Assembly (NCBI GenBank): GCA_018991295.1
Contig: JAGKSZ010000154.1
Coordinates: 1-14,373 of the forward strand
DNA from: Porphyrobacter sp.
GTDB lineage: Bacteria > Pseudomonadota > Alphaproteobacteria > Sphingomonadales > Sphingomonadaceae
Length of the DNA: 14,373 bases
Reading direction: 5' to 3'
Made by a program: the position numbers and the translations under genes. Positions 1 to 6,652 of the stretch are shown piece by piece (position 1 is the first letter of the stretch; every line of letters begins with the position of its first letter). Under the pieces are notes generated by a model. The model saw only the letters and a program-made list of their open reading frames with translations. It did not search any database and was not told the DNA's origin.

Positions 1-1038
1 CTCCCCGCGCCGAGGGGCAATCAGGTGCTTGTCAAAAGGGAGGCCCCGCCCACCACCCCCTCGGTCCTCCCCATCCCCCCCAGCGCGGCGGATTTCGAGA
101 CTGCCGAATATACGCCCGGCAAGGTCGTGGCGACAATGCCCGGGCCGTTCCTCACCGGCAACAAGGCCCGCCACGGTCAGCGCCTGCCTGCGGGCAACGA
201 GGGCGCGGGCACGGTGATTGCAGCGGGCGAGAGCGACATGGCACAGGCGCTGAGCGGCCAGCGCGTCGCCTGCGTGCCGGGCAATGCCTTTTCGCAATAT
301 GCGATTGCTGACGCCATGATGTGCCTGCCGCTGGGCGATCATTCGAGCGAGACTGGCGCTTCCAGCTTCGTCAATCCGATGACCGCGCTGGGCTTTGTCG
401 AGACCGCAAAGATGGAGGGCCATTCCGCCATCGTCCACCTGGCGGCGGCTTCCAACCTTGGCCAGATGCTCAACCGCATCTGCATCGAGGACGGGATGAA
501 GCTGGTGAACATCGTGCGCAAGCCCGAACACGTCGCGATGCTCAAGGCGCAGGGCGCGACTTATGTGGTCGATAGCTCCGCGCCCACCTACATGGCCGAT
601 CTGCGCGCCGCGATTGCCGAAACCGGCGCCTTCCTCGGCTTTGACCCGATCGGCGGCGGACAGGCCTCTGATGGCGTGCTGAAGGCGATGGAGCAGGTTG
701 CGGTTTCGCAGATGAGCGAGTTCTCGCGCTACGGTTCGAACCAGCAGAAGAAGATGTATATCTACGGCCGCCTCGATCTTCAGAACCCGACGATCCTTAC
801 GCCGTCCTACGGCCTCCAGTGGAGCATCGCAGGCTGGCTGCTGACCCCGTTCCTCGCCCGCGCGGGCATGGAAACGGTGGTGCGGATGCGCAGCCGCGTT
901 CAGGCAGGCCTCACCACCACCTTCGCCAGCCACTACAAGGCCAAGGTGACGCTGGAAGGGATGCTGGAGAAGGACGCAATCTGCGACTACCGCCAGATGA
1001 AGACCGGCGAGAAATACCTCGTCACGCCCTGGGGGTGA
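1..1038 (+). CDS. Zinc-independent MDR-family oxidoreductase (alcohol dehydrogenase/quinone reductase-like), 5'-truncated by window edge
   Basis: The reading frame is open from base 1 and ends with TGA at 1036-1038, so the gene begins upstream; the GTG at 25 is internal. The residues before and after it (GNQVLVKREAPPTTPS) match the N-terminal beta-strand segment of medium-chain dehydrogenase/reductases. The GroES-like part contains PAGNEGAGTVIAAG. The nucleotide-binding half follows, with an unusual LAAASNLGQM turn in place of the usual GxGxxG, then the second strand (LVNIVRKPEH) and the segment LGFDPIGGG. I see no Cys/His zinc ligands in the GroES-like part, so it is expected to be an NAD(P)H-dependent, metal-free reductase in the cytoplasm. 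Family assignment is strong; the substrate cannot be read from the sequence. It is followed by a hairpin-rich spacer and is not obviously in an operon with the next gene. Confidence 0.85.
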   Translation, partial: LPAPRGNQVLVKREAPPTTPSVLPIPPSAADFETAEYTPGKVVATMPGPFLTGNKARHGQRLPAGNEGAGTVIAAGESDMAQALSGQRVACVPGNAFSQYAIADAMMCLPLGDHSSETGASSFVNPMTALGFVETAKMEGHSAIVHLAAASNLGQMLNRICIEDGMKLVNIVRKPEHVAMLKAQGATYVVDSSAPTYMADLRAAIAETGAFLGFDPIGGGQASDGVLKAMEQVAVSQMSEFSRYGSNQQKKMYIYGRLDLQNPTILTPSYGLQWSIAGWLLTPFLARAGMETVVRMRSRVQAGLTTTFASHYKAKVTLEGMLEKDAICDYRQMKTGEKYLVTPWG

Positions 1039-1040
1039 GG

Positions 1041-1055
1041 GGGTAGTCCCTACCC
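1041..1055 (+). terminator. Weak hairpin just after the MDR gene stop codon
   Basis: GGGTA (1041-1045) pairs with TACCC (1051-1055) around a 5-nt loop, starting 2 nt after the stop codon of the upstream gene. There is no U-run, so it is at best an imperfect intrinsic terminator or a 3'-end-stabilising hairpin. Confidence 0.3.
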
Positions 1056-1067
1056 TCCCCCATCGTC

Positions 1068-1088
1068 GCCCCGTGCCTGACACGGGGC
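1068..1088. repeat. GCCCCGTG/CACGGGGC palindrome (dispersed-repeat-like hairpin)
   Basis: GCCCCGTG (1068-1075) and CACGGGGC (1081-1088) form a perfect 8-bp stem with a CCTGA loop. From general knowledge, palindromes of the type CCCCGTG-N-CACGGGG recur between genes in sphingomonad genomes. I cannot count copies from this window, where I see only this one. Confidence 0.5.
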
Positions 1089-1117
1089 GGCGAGGGTTAT
1101 GACGAGCGTCCCGCTCA

Positions 1118-1199
1118 CGTCATCCCAGCGCAAGCTGGGACCTGGAGCGGCAAGCGCTGCGCCAAGCGGCCCTAGGCCCCAGCGTTCGCTGGGGTGACG
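1118..1199. repeat. REP-like element: two 26-nt palindromic units in inverted orientation
   Basis: Unit A (1118-1143) has the hairpin TCCCAGC-GCAA-GCTGGGA. Unit B (1174-1199) has CCCCAGC-GTTC-GCTGGGG. The reverse complement of B matches A at about 22 of 26 positions, including the CGTCA and ACCT-like flanks. So this is one repeat unit present twice, head to head, about 30 nt apart, which is the arrangement of bacterial REP doublets (BIMEs). It lies in a gene-free spacer, as REPs normally do. No REP-associated tyrosine transposase gene is in the window. Confidence 0.65.
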
Positions 1200-1348
1200 G
1201 GACATGATGCGGAAGCAAACGCGACCGCCGCCGGCGCGCCAGAGCAATGGCCCGCCCATTTTCGATAGGCGCAGCATTGACCCCGCCCGCGCCATGTACC
1301 TATGAACAGGCGAGAAATCGGGAGCCTTCCGCCTATGGTACGGACGCT

Positions 1349-1963
1349 GTGAACAGCCTCAGAGCCATCATCGCCGCATCGCTCGTCGCCTGTGCGCCCG
1401 CCGTTGCGGCCGACGATTCACCGGACCCGCGCGCCATCCTCGAACGCACCAAGACCACCGGCGGCACCTTTACGATCCATTACTGGAACAGCGTCACCAT
1501 CCCCGGCGAAACCGCGTTCGAGGAGGCCTCGGCCGAGTTTCACCAAGGCGACCTGCACCGCGTGGAAACGCCGCGCGACCGGGTCGTTGCCGACTGCCGC
1601 GCGCAAACGGGAGCGCACCTCTTCGTTGCGGCGGGCGAGGTGGTCGAGGGGCCGATGGTCGCCACCTATGCCTGTGGGATCAGCACCCATACCCCGATCC
1701 TCTCGCTCGAGCGCCTGCCCGACACCGTCACGAAATTCGGGCCCGCCCAGCGCGTACGCGTGACCGATGCGCGCTTCATCCGAGACTACACTGTGCTCGC
1801 GAACGGCGCGCTGGTGCACACGGTCTTCAGCGAAAACAGCCCGGAACAACGTGTCCACATCGTCGCCGAGGCGTTCTTCTTGGAAGAGGCGATCCCGGCG
1901 GGCATGGCCTTCGACAAAGCGTCGCTTGCAACCCCGTTCCTGCCCCAGGGCATCAGGCCCTGA
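1349..1963 (+). CDS. Secreted or lipid-anchored protein of unknown function
   Basis: A 204-residue protein if it starts at GTG 1349. That start is chosen because the first residues (NSLRAIIAASLVACAPAVAAD) read directly as a signal peptide. An in-frame ATG at 1247 would add 34 low-quality residues and run close behind the repeat. Processing is ambiguous: LVAC at residues 12-15 fits a lipobox, while AVAA-DD fits signal peptidase I. The mature part starts with a helix-like ILERTKTTGG and continues as alternating strand-like segments, with Cys residues in ADCRAQ and YACGI that could form a disulfide. I do not recognise the family. The beta-rich layout loosely recalls LolA/LppX-type periplasmic proteins, but that is only an impression. 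No convincing Shine-Dalgarno lies near the GTG, so the start is uncertain. It converges with the asparaginase gene. Confidence 0.6.
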   Translation: MNSLRAIIAASLVACAPAVAADDSPDPRAILERTKTTGGTFTIHYWNSVTIPGETAFEEASAEFHQGDLHRVETPRDRVVADCRAQTGAHLFVAAGEVVEGPMVATYACGISTHTPILSLERLPDTVTKFGPAQRVRVTDARFIRDYTVLANGALVHTVFSENSPEQRVHIVAEAFFLEEAIPAGMAFDKASLATPFLPQGIRP

Positions 1964-1965
1964 CC

Positions 1966-1998
1966 GGGGCAAAGTGACTAGCGAGGGTGCCCCCCCTC
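1966..1998. terminator. GC-rich inverted repeats between convergent genes
   Basis: GGGGCA (1966-1971) pairs with TGCCCC (1988-1993), and an alternative stem pairs GAGGG (1983-1987) with CCCTC (1994-1998). They fill the short gap between two convergent stop codons. There is no T-run on either side, so termination is only a suggestion. Confidence 0.3.
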
Positions 1999-2986
1999 AC
2001 TCGTCAAACGCCGCCTGCACTTCGTCCGTATCCGTAACCCCGTTCGCCACCAGCACCATCAGCAGCACCCGCGCCTTGGCCGGGCCGAGCGCGCGGGCGG
2101 CGACCAGCCCGAGGCGGTCGTCCTCGACCTCGACATTGCGGTCGACCAGCCCCTCATCCACCCGTGAGGCGCGCACCACGGGAATGCCCGAAGCCGCGCA
2201 AGCGGCGAGGGCCTCCAGCACCACAGCAGGGGCATTGCCCTGCCCCATCCCCGCCAGCACAATCCCCTTCGCGCCGATGCCAAGCAGCGCCTCGACCGGC
2301 TTTGCATCCATCCCTGCCCCTGCTGTCAGGATCGCCACGCGCGGTAGCTCGTGCGGGAAGCGGTAGCGCGCCCCCTCCCCGGCCCGATGGGCGGGTCCGA
2401 ACCAGTCCAGTGTCGAAGGCGTGACGCGGGCGAGCGGCCCTCTCGGGAAGGTGCGAAAGGCGTCGATTGCGCTCGTCGCCGCCTTCCGCGCATCGCGTGA
2501 CGCCAGCACCGCATCGCCCATCACCAGCATCACACCCCGTCCGCTTGCAGCAGGATCGCTTGCCACCTTCACCGCATTGGCAAAGTTGCGCATCCCGTCC
2601 GCGCCCACCGCGTCCGCCGGACGCATTGCGCCGACCAGGACGACGGGCTTGGTGGTGGGCAGGGTCAGATCGAGCAGGAAGCCCGTCTCCTCTGCGGTAT
2701 CGGTGCCGTGGGTAATGATCACCGCATCCACTGCAGGGTCCGTCATCGCGGCTGCGCACGCGGCATGGAGCGCCTGCCATTCGGCAAAGCCGATGTCCTG
2801 CGATCCGATCCGGGCGATTTCCTGCGGCACCAGCTGCGCTGCCAGCCCCAGCGACGCAAGGTGCCCCACCAGCGCCACCAGCAATAGCCCGCCCGGCCGG
2901 TACGCTGCCCCCGTGCCGCCCGCGCCAGCGCCCGCAATCGTGCCGCCGGTGCCAAGGACGAGGATGCGGGGTGTGCTGTGGTTCAT
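1997..2986 (-). CDS. L-asparaginase, bacterial AnsA/AnsB superfamily (cytoplasmic)
   Basis: A 329-residue protein, close to the usual 320-350 of this family, which hydrolyses asparagine to aspartate and ammonia. The nucleophile motif TGGTI is at residues 13-17 (Thr16), and Tyr29 in AAYRPG matches the flexible-loop tyrosine. GSQD around residue 62 matches the substrate-binding serine region, and HGTDT at 93-97 supplies the second catalytic Thr95-Asp96 pair. Lys168 in DARKAAT corresponds to the catalytic lysine, so the whole active site is present. The start at 2986 is chosen because homology begins a few residues later (RILVLGTGGT). A longer form would add seven residues overlapping the upstream gene. 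No signal peptide is visible, so it should be cytoplasmic. It lies 10 bp behind the acetyltransferase gene and is probably co-transcribed with it. Confidence 0.9.
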   Translation of the reverse strand: MNHSTPRILVLGTGGTIAGAGAGGTGAAYRPGGLLLVALVGHLASLGLAAQLVPQEIARIGSQDIGFAEWQALHAACAAAMTDPAVDAVIITHGTDTAEETGFLLDLTLPTTKPVVLVGAMRPADAVGADGMRNFANAVKVASDPAASGRGVMLVMGDAVLASRDARKAATSAIDAFRTFPRGPLARVTPSTLDWFGPAHRAGEGARYRFPHELPRVAILTAGAGMDAKPVEALLGIGAKGIVLAGMGQGNAPAVVLEALAACAASGIPVVRASRVDEGLVDRNVEVEDDRLGLVAARALGPAKARVLLMVLVANGVTDTDEVQAAFDE

Positions 2987-2996
2987 GCGCCCGCCC

Positions 2997-3602
2997 CTAG
3001 CCGCCACACGCGCCCTCGCCTAGAGCCCGCCCACCGAACTGGTCGAACACTGCGGCAAGCCCCGGCACATCGCTTTCGGCGTGAAGGGCCACCAGCGCGT
3101 CTTCAATGTCGATCGACAGCTCCGATACACCGCCTTCATAGGCCACGCCTTTTGCTCCAAGCGAGCGCGCCAGCGCCAGCGCCGGGCGGTTTTCGGGCAG
3201 CACATGGACAGTGAAATGCTCATAACCTTCGCGCGCGCAATCGAGCAGCAGCACCGCCGTCAGCAGGCGTGCAAGGCCGCGCCCGTGATATTCGTCGACC
3301 ACCGCGACCGAGAATTCCGCCGCATCGGGATCGTCCGCATCTCGAAAGGCATGGACCACACCGAGCGCAGGGGTATCAGGCAGATCGCTGCGCAGCGCGC
3401 CCCAGGCAAGGTGATCGTGCCCGTCAGGTGTGGCCAAGGCGCGCAGCACCTGAGGCGGTGCCTCGCGCATGCCGGAAAAGAACCGCAGATAGCGCGATTG
3501 CGGCGAGAGGCGCGCGATACCCTCGCGCAGCCGCGCCTCATCCTCGCGCCGCACGCGGCGGATGCACACCGGGGTGCCATCATTGAGCTGTGTCTCGATC
3601 AT
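2997..3602 (-). CDS. GNAT-family N-acetyltransferase
   Basis: A 201-residue protein. The N-terminal segment CIRRVRREDEARL...LSPQSRYLRFF is typical of the GNAT group resembling the acetyltransferase domain of protein acetylases such as Pat. The acetyl-CoA pyrophosphate loop is DEYHGRGLARLL (about residues 103-114), and the later motif LPENRPALALARSLGA (135-150) is the usual GNAT motif B. The start MIETQL at 3602 fits where the conserved domain begins. An in-frame start at 3674 would add 24 low-complexity residues and run across the tRNA promoter on the other strand. The substrate is unknown; protein lysine or small-molecule acetylation are both possible. It is first in a two-gene unit with the asparaginase. 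Confidence 0.85.
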   Translation of the reverse strand: MIETQLNDGTPVCIRRVRREDEARLREGIARLSPQSRYLRFFSGMREAPPQVLRALATPDGHDHLAWGALRSDLPDTPALGVVHAFRDADDPDAAEFSVAVVDEYHGRGLARLLTAVLLLDCAREGYEHFTVHVLPENRPALALARSLGAKGVAYEGGVSELSIDIEDALVALHAESDVPGLAAVFDQFGGRALGEGACGG

Positions 3603-3655
3603 GCCTGCGCTCTCGCTTGCTTGCACCTGCCCTGCGCCCACGCGTCCCAGAACGC

Positions 3656-3683
3656 TTGACGGGCGCGCCGACACCGCTAAACC
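3656..3683 (+). promoter_or_regulatory. Candidate sigma70-type promoter of the tRNA-Val gene
   Basis: TTGACG (3656-3661) and TAAACC (3678-3683) are separated by 16 bp, and the tRNA 5' end follows 13 nt later. The -35 element matches 5 of 6 consensus bases and the -10 only 3 of 6. The same TTGACGGGC string recurs upstream of the ArsR gene at 3892-3900, which supports it as a real promoter element in this organism. Confidence 0.55.
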
Positions 3684-3695
3684 GCGCCCGGCGTG

Positions 3696-3771
3696 GGGCG
3701 GTTAGCTCAGTTGGTAGAGCATCTCGTTTACACCGAGAGGGTCAGCGGTTCGAGCCCGTTACCGCCCACCA
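3696..3771 (+). tRNA. tRNA-Val (anticodon TAC), CCA encoded
   Basis: A complete 76-nt cloverleaf. The acceptor stem is GGGCGGT/ACCGCCC with discriminator A and encoded CCA (3769-3771). The D arm is GCTC-AGTTGGTA-GAGC. The anticodon arm is TCTCG-TTTACAC-CGAGA with anticodon TAC at 3729-3731, reading GUA and other GUN valine codons. The variable loop is GGGTC, and the T arm is AGCGG-TTCGAGC-CCGTT. All stems pair apart from a wobble in the T stem. It is a single tRNA on the opposite strand to the GNAT/asparaginase pair. I see no repeated 3'-end sequence or integrase that would mark it as an integration site. Confidence 0.97.
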
Positions 3772-3779
3772 CGCCGATT

Positions 3780-3825
3780 TGCAGACTGCAGCAGCGCCCC
3801 GGTGCGCCTTTTCCGCCCGTCTGCA
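3780..3825 (+). terminator. Stem-loop downstream of the tRNA, possible terminator or processing structure
   Basis: TGCAGAC (3780-3786) pairs perfectly with GTCTGCA (3819-3825), enclosing a smaller GCGC/GCGC stem (3794-3797 with 3804-3807). It begins 8 nt after the tRNA CCA. It is followed by CCTTTCTCCC rather than a clean U-run, so it may be a weak terminator or only a 3' processing landmark. Confidence 0.3.
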
Positions 3826-3891
3826 CCTTTCTCCCATGACCAGCCAGGCAGCACGCGGGTTTCAGCTCGCCGCATCTTGCCGCTTGCCCGG

Positions 3892-3918
3892 TTGACGGGC
3901 CTGCGAATCTCTCATAGT
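3892..3918 (+). promoter_or_regulatory. Candidate promoter of the arsR-carbonic anhydrase-sulP operon
   Basis: TTGACG (3892-3897) is followed 15 bp later by CATAGT (3913-3918, 4 of 6 consensus). The spacer is a little short, and shifting the -10 by one base is also possible. It lies in the only AT-richer patch of this region, upstream of a strong ribosome-binding site and just before a palindrome. Confidence 0.45.
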
Positions 3919-3926
3919 TCTATAGC

Positions 3927-3948
3927 TGCATAGCTTCGCAGATATGCA
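3927..3948 (+). promoter_or_regulatory. Inverted repeat TGCATA-N10-TATGCA: candidate ArsR-family operator
   Basis: A perfect 6+6 bp inverted repeat with a 10-bp centre lies just downstream of the candidate -10 element, where a bound repressor would block initiation. A smaller ATAG-TT-CTAT palindrome sits at 3914-3923. ArsR/SmtB-family dimers typically bind AT-rich imperfect inverted repeats in this position, and the first gene downstream encodes such a regulator. Autoregulation of the operon is therefore inferred. Confidence 0.5.
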
Positions 3949-3990
3949 AGGGAGGGGATTATTCCGAGCCGCATCATCGTCTCGAAAGAG

Positions 3991-4335
3991 GTGGCTGACC
4001 TGTTCAAGGTTCTTGCCCACCCCGACCGCGTCCGCCTCGTCGAGGAGCTTCGCGATGGCGAGAAGGACGTGACGGGCATTGCCCATGCGCTCAATCTGCC
4101 CACGACCCGCACCTCCCAGCACCTGGCCGCGCTGCGCTCGCACCGGTTGGTGAGCGACCGGCGCGAAGGTCGTCAGCATTTTTACCGCCTCACCCGCCCG
4201 GCCATGGCCGGATGGATTGTCGATGCGCTGCAGTTCCTGGAGGTGCGCAGCCCTATCGAAGAAGGATCGCACCTCGAAGCGGTGCGCAGGTTATGGGCCC
4301 CCGATCTGGCCTGTGTTTCCAATAAGAAGGATTGA
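3991..4335 (+). CDS. ArsR-family winged-helix transcriptional regulator of the inorganic-carbon operon
   Basis: A 114-residue protein from GTG 3991. ADLFKVLAHPDRVRLVEELRDG is the classic ArsR helix start. DVTGIAHALNLPTTRTSQHLAALRSHRLV is the helix-turn-helix with recognition helix, and REGRQHFYRL is the wing hairpin. The ELCVCDL-type metal site is absent and the only Cys is near the C-terminus, so a metal sensor is unlikely. The start is doubtful. GTG 3991 has AAAGAG directly against it, whereas a strong GGGAGGGG (3950-3957) lies 5 nt before an in-frame ATT at 3961, which would add residues PSRIIVSKE and complete the first helix. The stop at 4333-4335 leaves only 4 bp before the carbonic anhydrase start, and that gene's AAGAAGG ribosome-binding site lies inside the arsR end, indicating translational coupling. 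Confidence 0.85.
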   Translation: MADLFKVLAHPDRVRLVEELRDGEKDVTGIAHALNLPTTRTSQHLAALRSHRLVSDRREGRQHFYRLTRPAMAGWIVDALQFLEVRSPIEEGSHLEAVRRLWAPDLACVSNKKD

Positions 4336-4339
4336 TTTG

Positions 4340-5006
4340 ATGTCGAAGTTTGCCCTGGGTGTCATCAAGTTCCAGCGCGAGGTATTCCCCGAAAAGCAGG
4401 AATTGTTCGAACGGCTGAGCACCGGCCAGAGCCCTGAGGCGCTGTTCATCACCTGCTCGGACAGCCGCATCGAAACCGCGATGCTGACGCAGACCGATCC
4501 GGGCGAATTGTTCATCTGCCGCAACGCGGGCAACATCGTGCCCCCGCACACCAACCAGACCGGCGGCATGACCGCCTCGATCGAATTTGCAATCGGCGCG
4601 CTGCGCGTGCCCAATATCGTGATCTGCGGCCACACCGAATGCGGTGCGATGAAGGGCGCGATGAACCGCGACGCGCTGACCAGCCTGCCGCACGTGCGCG
4701 AATGGCTCGGCTATGCGCAGGGCGCGGTCGACATCGTCGAGGCGCTCGGCGCCAAGCTCGAGCGAGGCGGAGCAGATGCAGATGCTGCTCGAACAGAACG
4801 TCATCCTGCAACTCCAGCATCTGCGCACCCACCCCACCGTGGCGGGGGCGCTGGCGCAGAATGCCGTCCAGCTGCACGGCTGGGTCTATGACATCAAGAC
4901 CGGCGAAGTCAGGGCCTATGACGAGGCAACCCGCCAATGGCTGCCGATCGAGGACCGCTATGCCGCTGAAGCGGCCAAGGCAGTGATTGGGCACCACGCC
5001 TGCTGA
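4340..5006 (+). pseudogene. Beta-carbonic anhydrase disrupted by a +1 frameshift near base 4760
   Basis: Beta-class carbonic anhydrase interconverts CO2 and bicarbonate. The intact form would be about 221 residues. Zn ligands Cys39, His98 and Cys101, and the Asp41-Arg43 dyad, are all visible in TCSDSR and CGHTECG. The frame is intact from ATG 4340 (AAGAAGG 9 nt upstream) to Leu140 (CTC at 4757-4759). The next bases GAGCGAGGC then read out of register, giving about 43 unrelated residues and a stop at 4889-4891, so the translated product is about 183 residues. Dropping one G at 4760 restores AGC GAG GCG GAG (Ser-Glu-Ala-Glu) and a family-typical tail, EQMQMLLEQNV...LRTHPTVAGAL...HGWVYDIKTGEV, to the stop at 5004-5006. 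The tail is well conserved, so the lesion is recent or a sequence error. The truncated protein keeps the metal site but loses the C-terminal helix and strand. Confidence 0.88.
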
Positions 5007-5074
5007 GGCAACACCTGAGACAACGACGCTACCACCCCCAAGCCCCCGCCCCCGCGCTCAAGGATCACCCCTCA

Positions 5075-6643
5075 ATGTCCACCCTAGCCGCCAGCCGTCC
5101 ATCCACGACCGTTCTGGGCCGAGATTTTCTCGCCTCGATCGTGGTCTTCCTTGTGGCCTTGCCGCTGTGCATGGGCATCGCGATTGCATCGGGCGCGCCG
5201 CCGGCACTGGGCCTGATTACCGGGATCGTGGGGGGGCTGGTGGTGGGCAGCCTTGCTGGCTCGCCGCTTCAGGTCAGTGGCCCTGCGGCGGGCATGGCGG
5301 TGCTCGTCTATCAACTGGTGCAGGAACACGGCCTGATCATGCTCGGCGTGGTCGGGCTGATCGCCGGGGCGCTGCAATTGCTTGCAGGCGCGCTGCGCCT
5401 TGGCCAATGGTTCCGCGCTATCTCGCCTTCGGTCATTCACGGGATGCTGGCGGGCATTGGCGTGCTGATCTTTGCATCACAGGTGCACGTGATGCTCGAC
5501 GATGCGCCGCGCTCGAGCGGCCTTGCCAATATCGCTGCCATTCCCGAAGCGATCATGAAGGCCATCCCCACCGATGGATCGGTGCATCACCTTGCCGCGC
5601 TGGCCGGGATCATCACGATCGGCACCATCGTGCTGTGGAACAAGTTCAAGCCTACGCGGCTTGCGCTTTTGCCGGGACCGCTGCTCGGGGTGATCGTGGG
5701 CACGATCTTCGCGCTGGTGTTCGCCCTGCCGATCACGCTGGTTGAGCTTCCCGCCAACCTCACCGATGCGCTCAACATCCCCACGATGGAAGCCCTTGGC
5801 CGCGCCATCGAACCCGAAATCATCGGCCTTGGGTTCGTGTTCGCCTTTGTTGCCAGTGCCGAAACCCTTTTGTGCGCCACCGCAGTCGACAAGATGCATC
5901 TTGGCGCGCGCACCAATTACGACAAGGAACTGCGCGCGCAGGGCGTGGGCAACATGATCTGCGGCGCGGTGGGCGCGCTGCCCATGACCGGGGTGATCGT
6001 GCGTTCGGCCGCCAATGTCGAGGCAGGGGCCACGACCCGCTTTTCGGCCATTGCCCACGGGGCCTGGCTGCTGCTGGCGGTGGCGGCCTTTCCCTTCGTG
6101 CTCAACGAGATCCCGACCAGTGTGCTGGCGGCGATCCTCGTCTTTACCGGCTACAAGCTCGTCAATATCGCGCAAATCCGCAAGATTGCCGAATTCGGAC
6201 GGCAGGAGCTGGCGATCTATTTCGTCACGCTGATCGGTGTGGTCGCGATTGACCTTCTGACCGGCGTGATCCTCGGCTTCGTGCTGGCGACGATGAAGCT
6301 CGTCTACACCTTCTCGCACCTCGAAATCAGCACCACGCAGGACAAGGAAACCAATCGCATCGATGTGTGGCTGAAGGGTTCCGCGACCTTCTTTTCGATC
6401 CCGCAGCTCAGCGGTGCGCTGGAAAAGTCGCCGTTCGGCAGTGAGGTGCACATCCATGTCGAAAAGCTCGACTATATCGACCACGCCTGTCTCGAAATGC
6501 TCTCCTCGTGGGAGAAACTGCATCAGAGCACGGGCGGCAGCCTGATTGTCGAATGGAGCGATCTGGTACGCCGCTATGGCCGCCGGTCGCAGGATCCGGG
6601 CAAGACATCGATCCCCGGGCTGACCGAGCGCAACGCGGCCTGA
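5075..6643 (+). CDS. SulP-family anion transporter with C-terminal STAS domain, probable bicarbonate uptake
   Basis: A 522-residue inner-membrane protein. About ten or more hydrophobic segments run from residue 17 to about 405, including the SulP signature LQVSGPAAG (about 66-73) and the conserved ASAETLLCATAVDKM core segment. A cytosolic STAS domain follows at about 410-500 (IDVWLKGSATFFSIPQL...EKLDYIDHACLEML). The family moves sulfate, bicarbonate or other anions. Its position directly behind a carbonic anhydrase gene, 68 bp after the reconstructed stop, makes bicarbonate the best guess; SulP-carbonic anhydrase pairs and fusions are known in bacteria. ATG 5075 has AAGGA 11 nt upstream. It probably shares the arsR promoter, since the spacer has no clear promoter. 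It converges with the dehydrogenase-like gene, 15 bp between stops. Confidence 0.9.
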   Translation: MSTLAASRPSTTVLGRDFLASIVVFLVALPLCMGIAIASGAPPALGLITGIVGGLVVGSLAGSPLQVSGPAAGMAVLVYQLVQEHGLIMLGVVGLIAGALQLLAGALRLGQWFRAISPSVIHGMLAGIGVLIFASQVHVMLDDAPRSSGLANIAAIPEAIMKAIPTDGSVHHLAALAGIITIGTIVLWNKFKPTRLALLPGPLLGVIVGTIFALVFALPITLVELPANLTDALNIPTMEALGRAIEPEIIGLGFVFAFVASAETLLCATAVDKMHLGARTNYDKELRAQGVGNMICGAVGALPMTGVIVRSAANVEAGATTRFSAIAHGAWLLLAVAAFPFVLNEIPTSVLAAILVFTGYKLVNIAQIRKIAEFGRQELAIYFVTLIGVVAIDLLTGVILGFVLATMKLVYTFSHLEISTTQDKETNRIDVWLKGSATFFSIPQLSGALEKSPFGSEVHIHVEKLDYIDHACLEMLSSWEKLHQSTGGSLIVEWSDLVRRYGRRSQDPGKTSIPGLTERNAA

Positions 6644-6652
6644 TCGGCCTGT

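Noticed and set aside
3603..3674. Longer start for the GNAT gene at 3674
   Set aside because: The added 24 residues show no family similarity and would lie across the tRNA promoter. MIETQL at 3602 fits the domain boundary.
3696..3771. tRNA-Val as an attachment site for an integrated element
   Set aside because: No integrase, no direct repeat of the tRNA 3' end elsewhere in the window and no shift in gene character next to it.
3833..3895. Possible tiny gene of 19 codons between the tRNA and the arsR gene (ATG ACC AGC ... TGA)
   Set aside because: No ribosome-binding site, no recognisable peptide, and it runs into the candidate promoter.
4740..4800. Programmed +1 ribosomal frameshift in the carbonic anhydrase gene
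   Set aside because: There is no slippery string, no in-frame stop at the shift point and no RF2-like CUU-UGA context. A mutation or sequence error explains it better.
5477..6523. Long open frame antisense to sulP, and similar long antisense frames over argH and lysA
   Set aside because: These are shadow frames from high GC codon usage, with His/Arg/Asp-rich low-quality peptides and no ribosome-binding sites.
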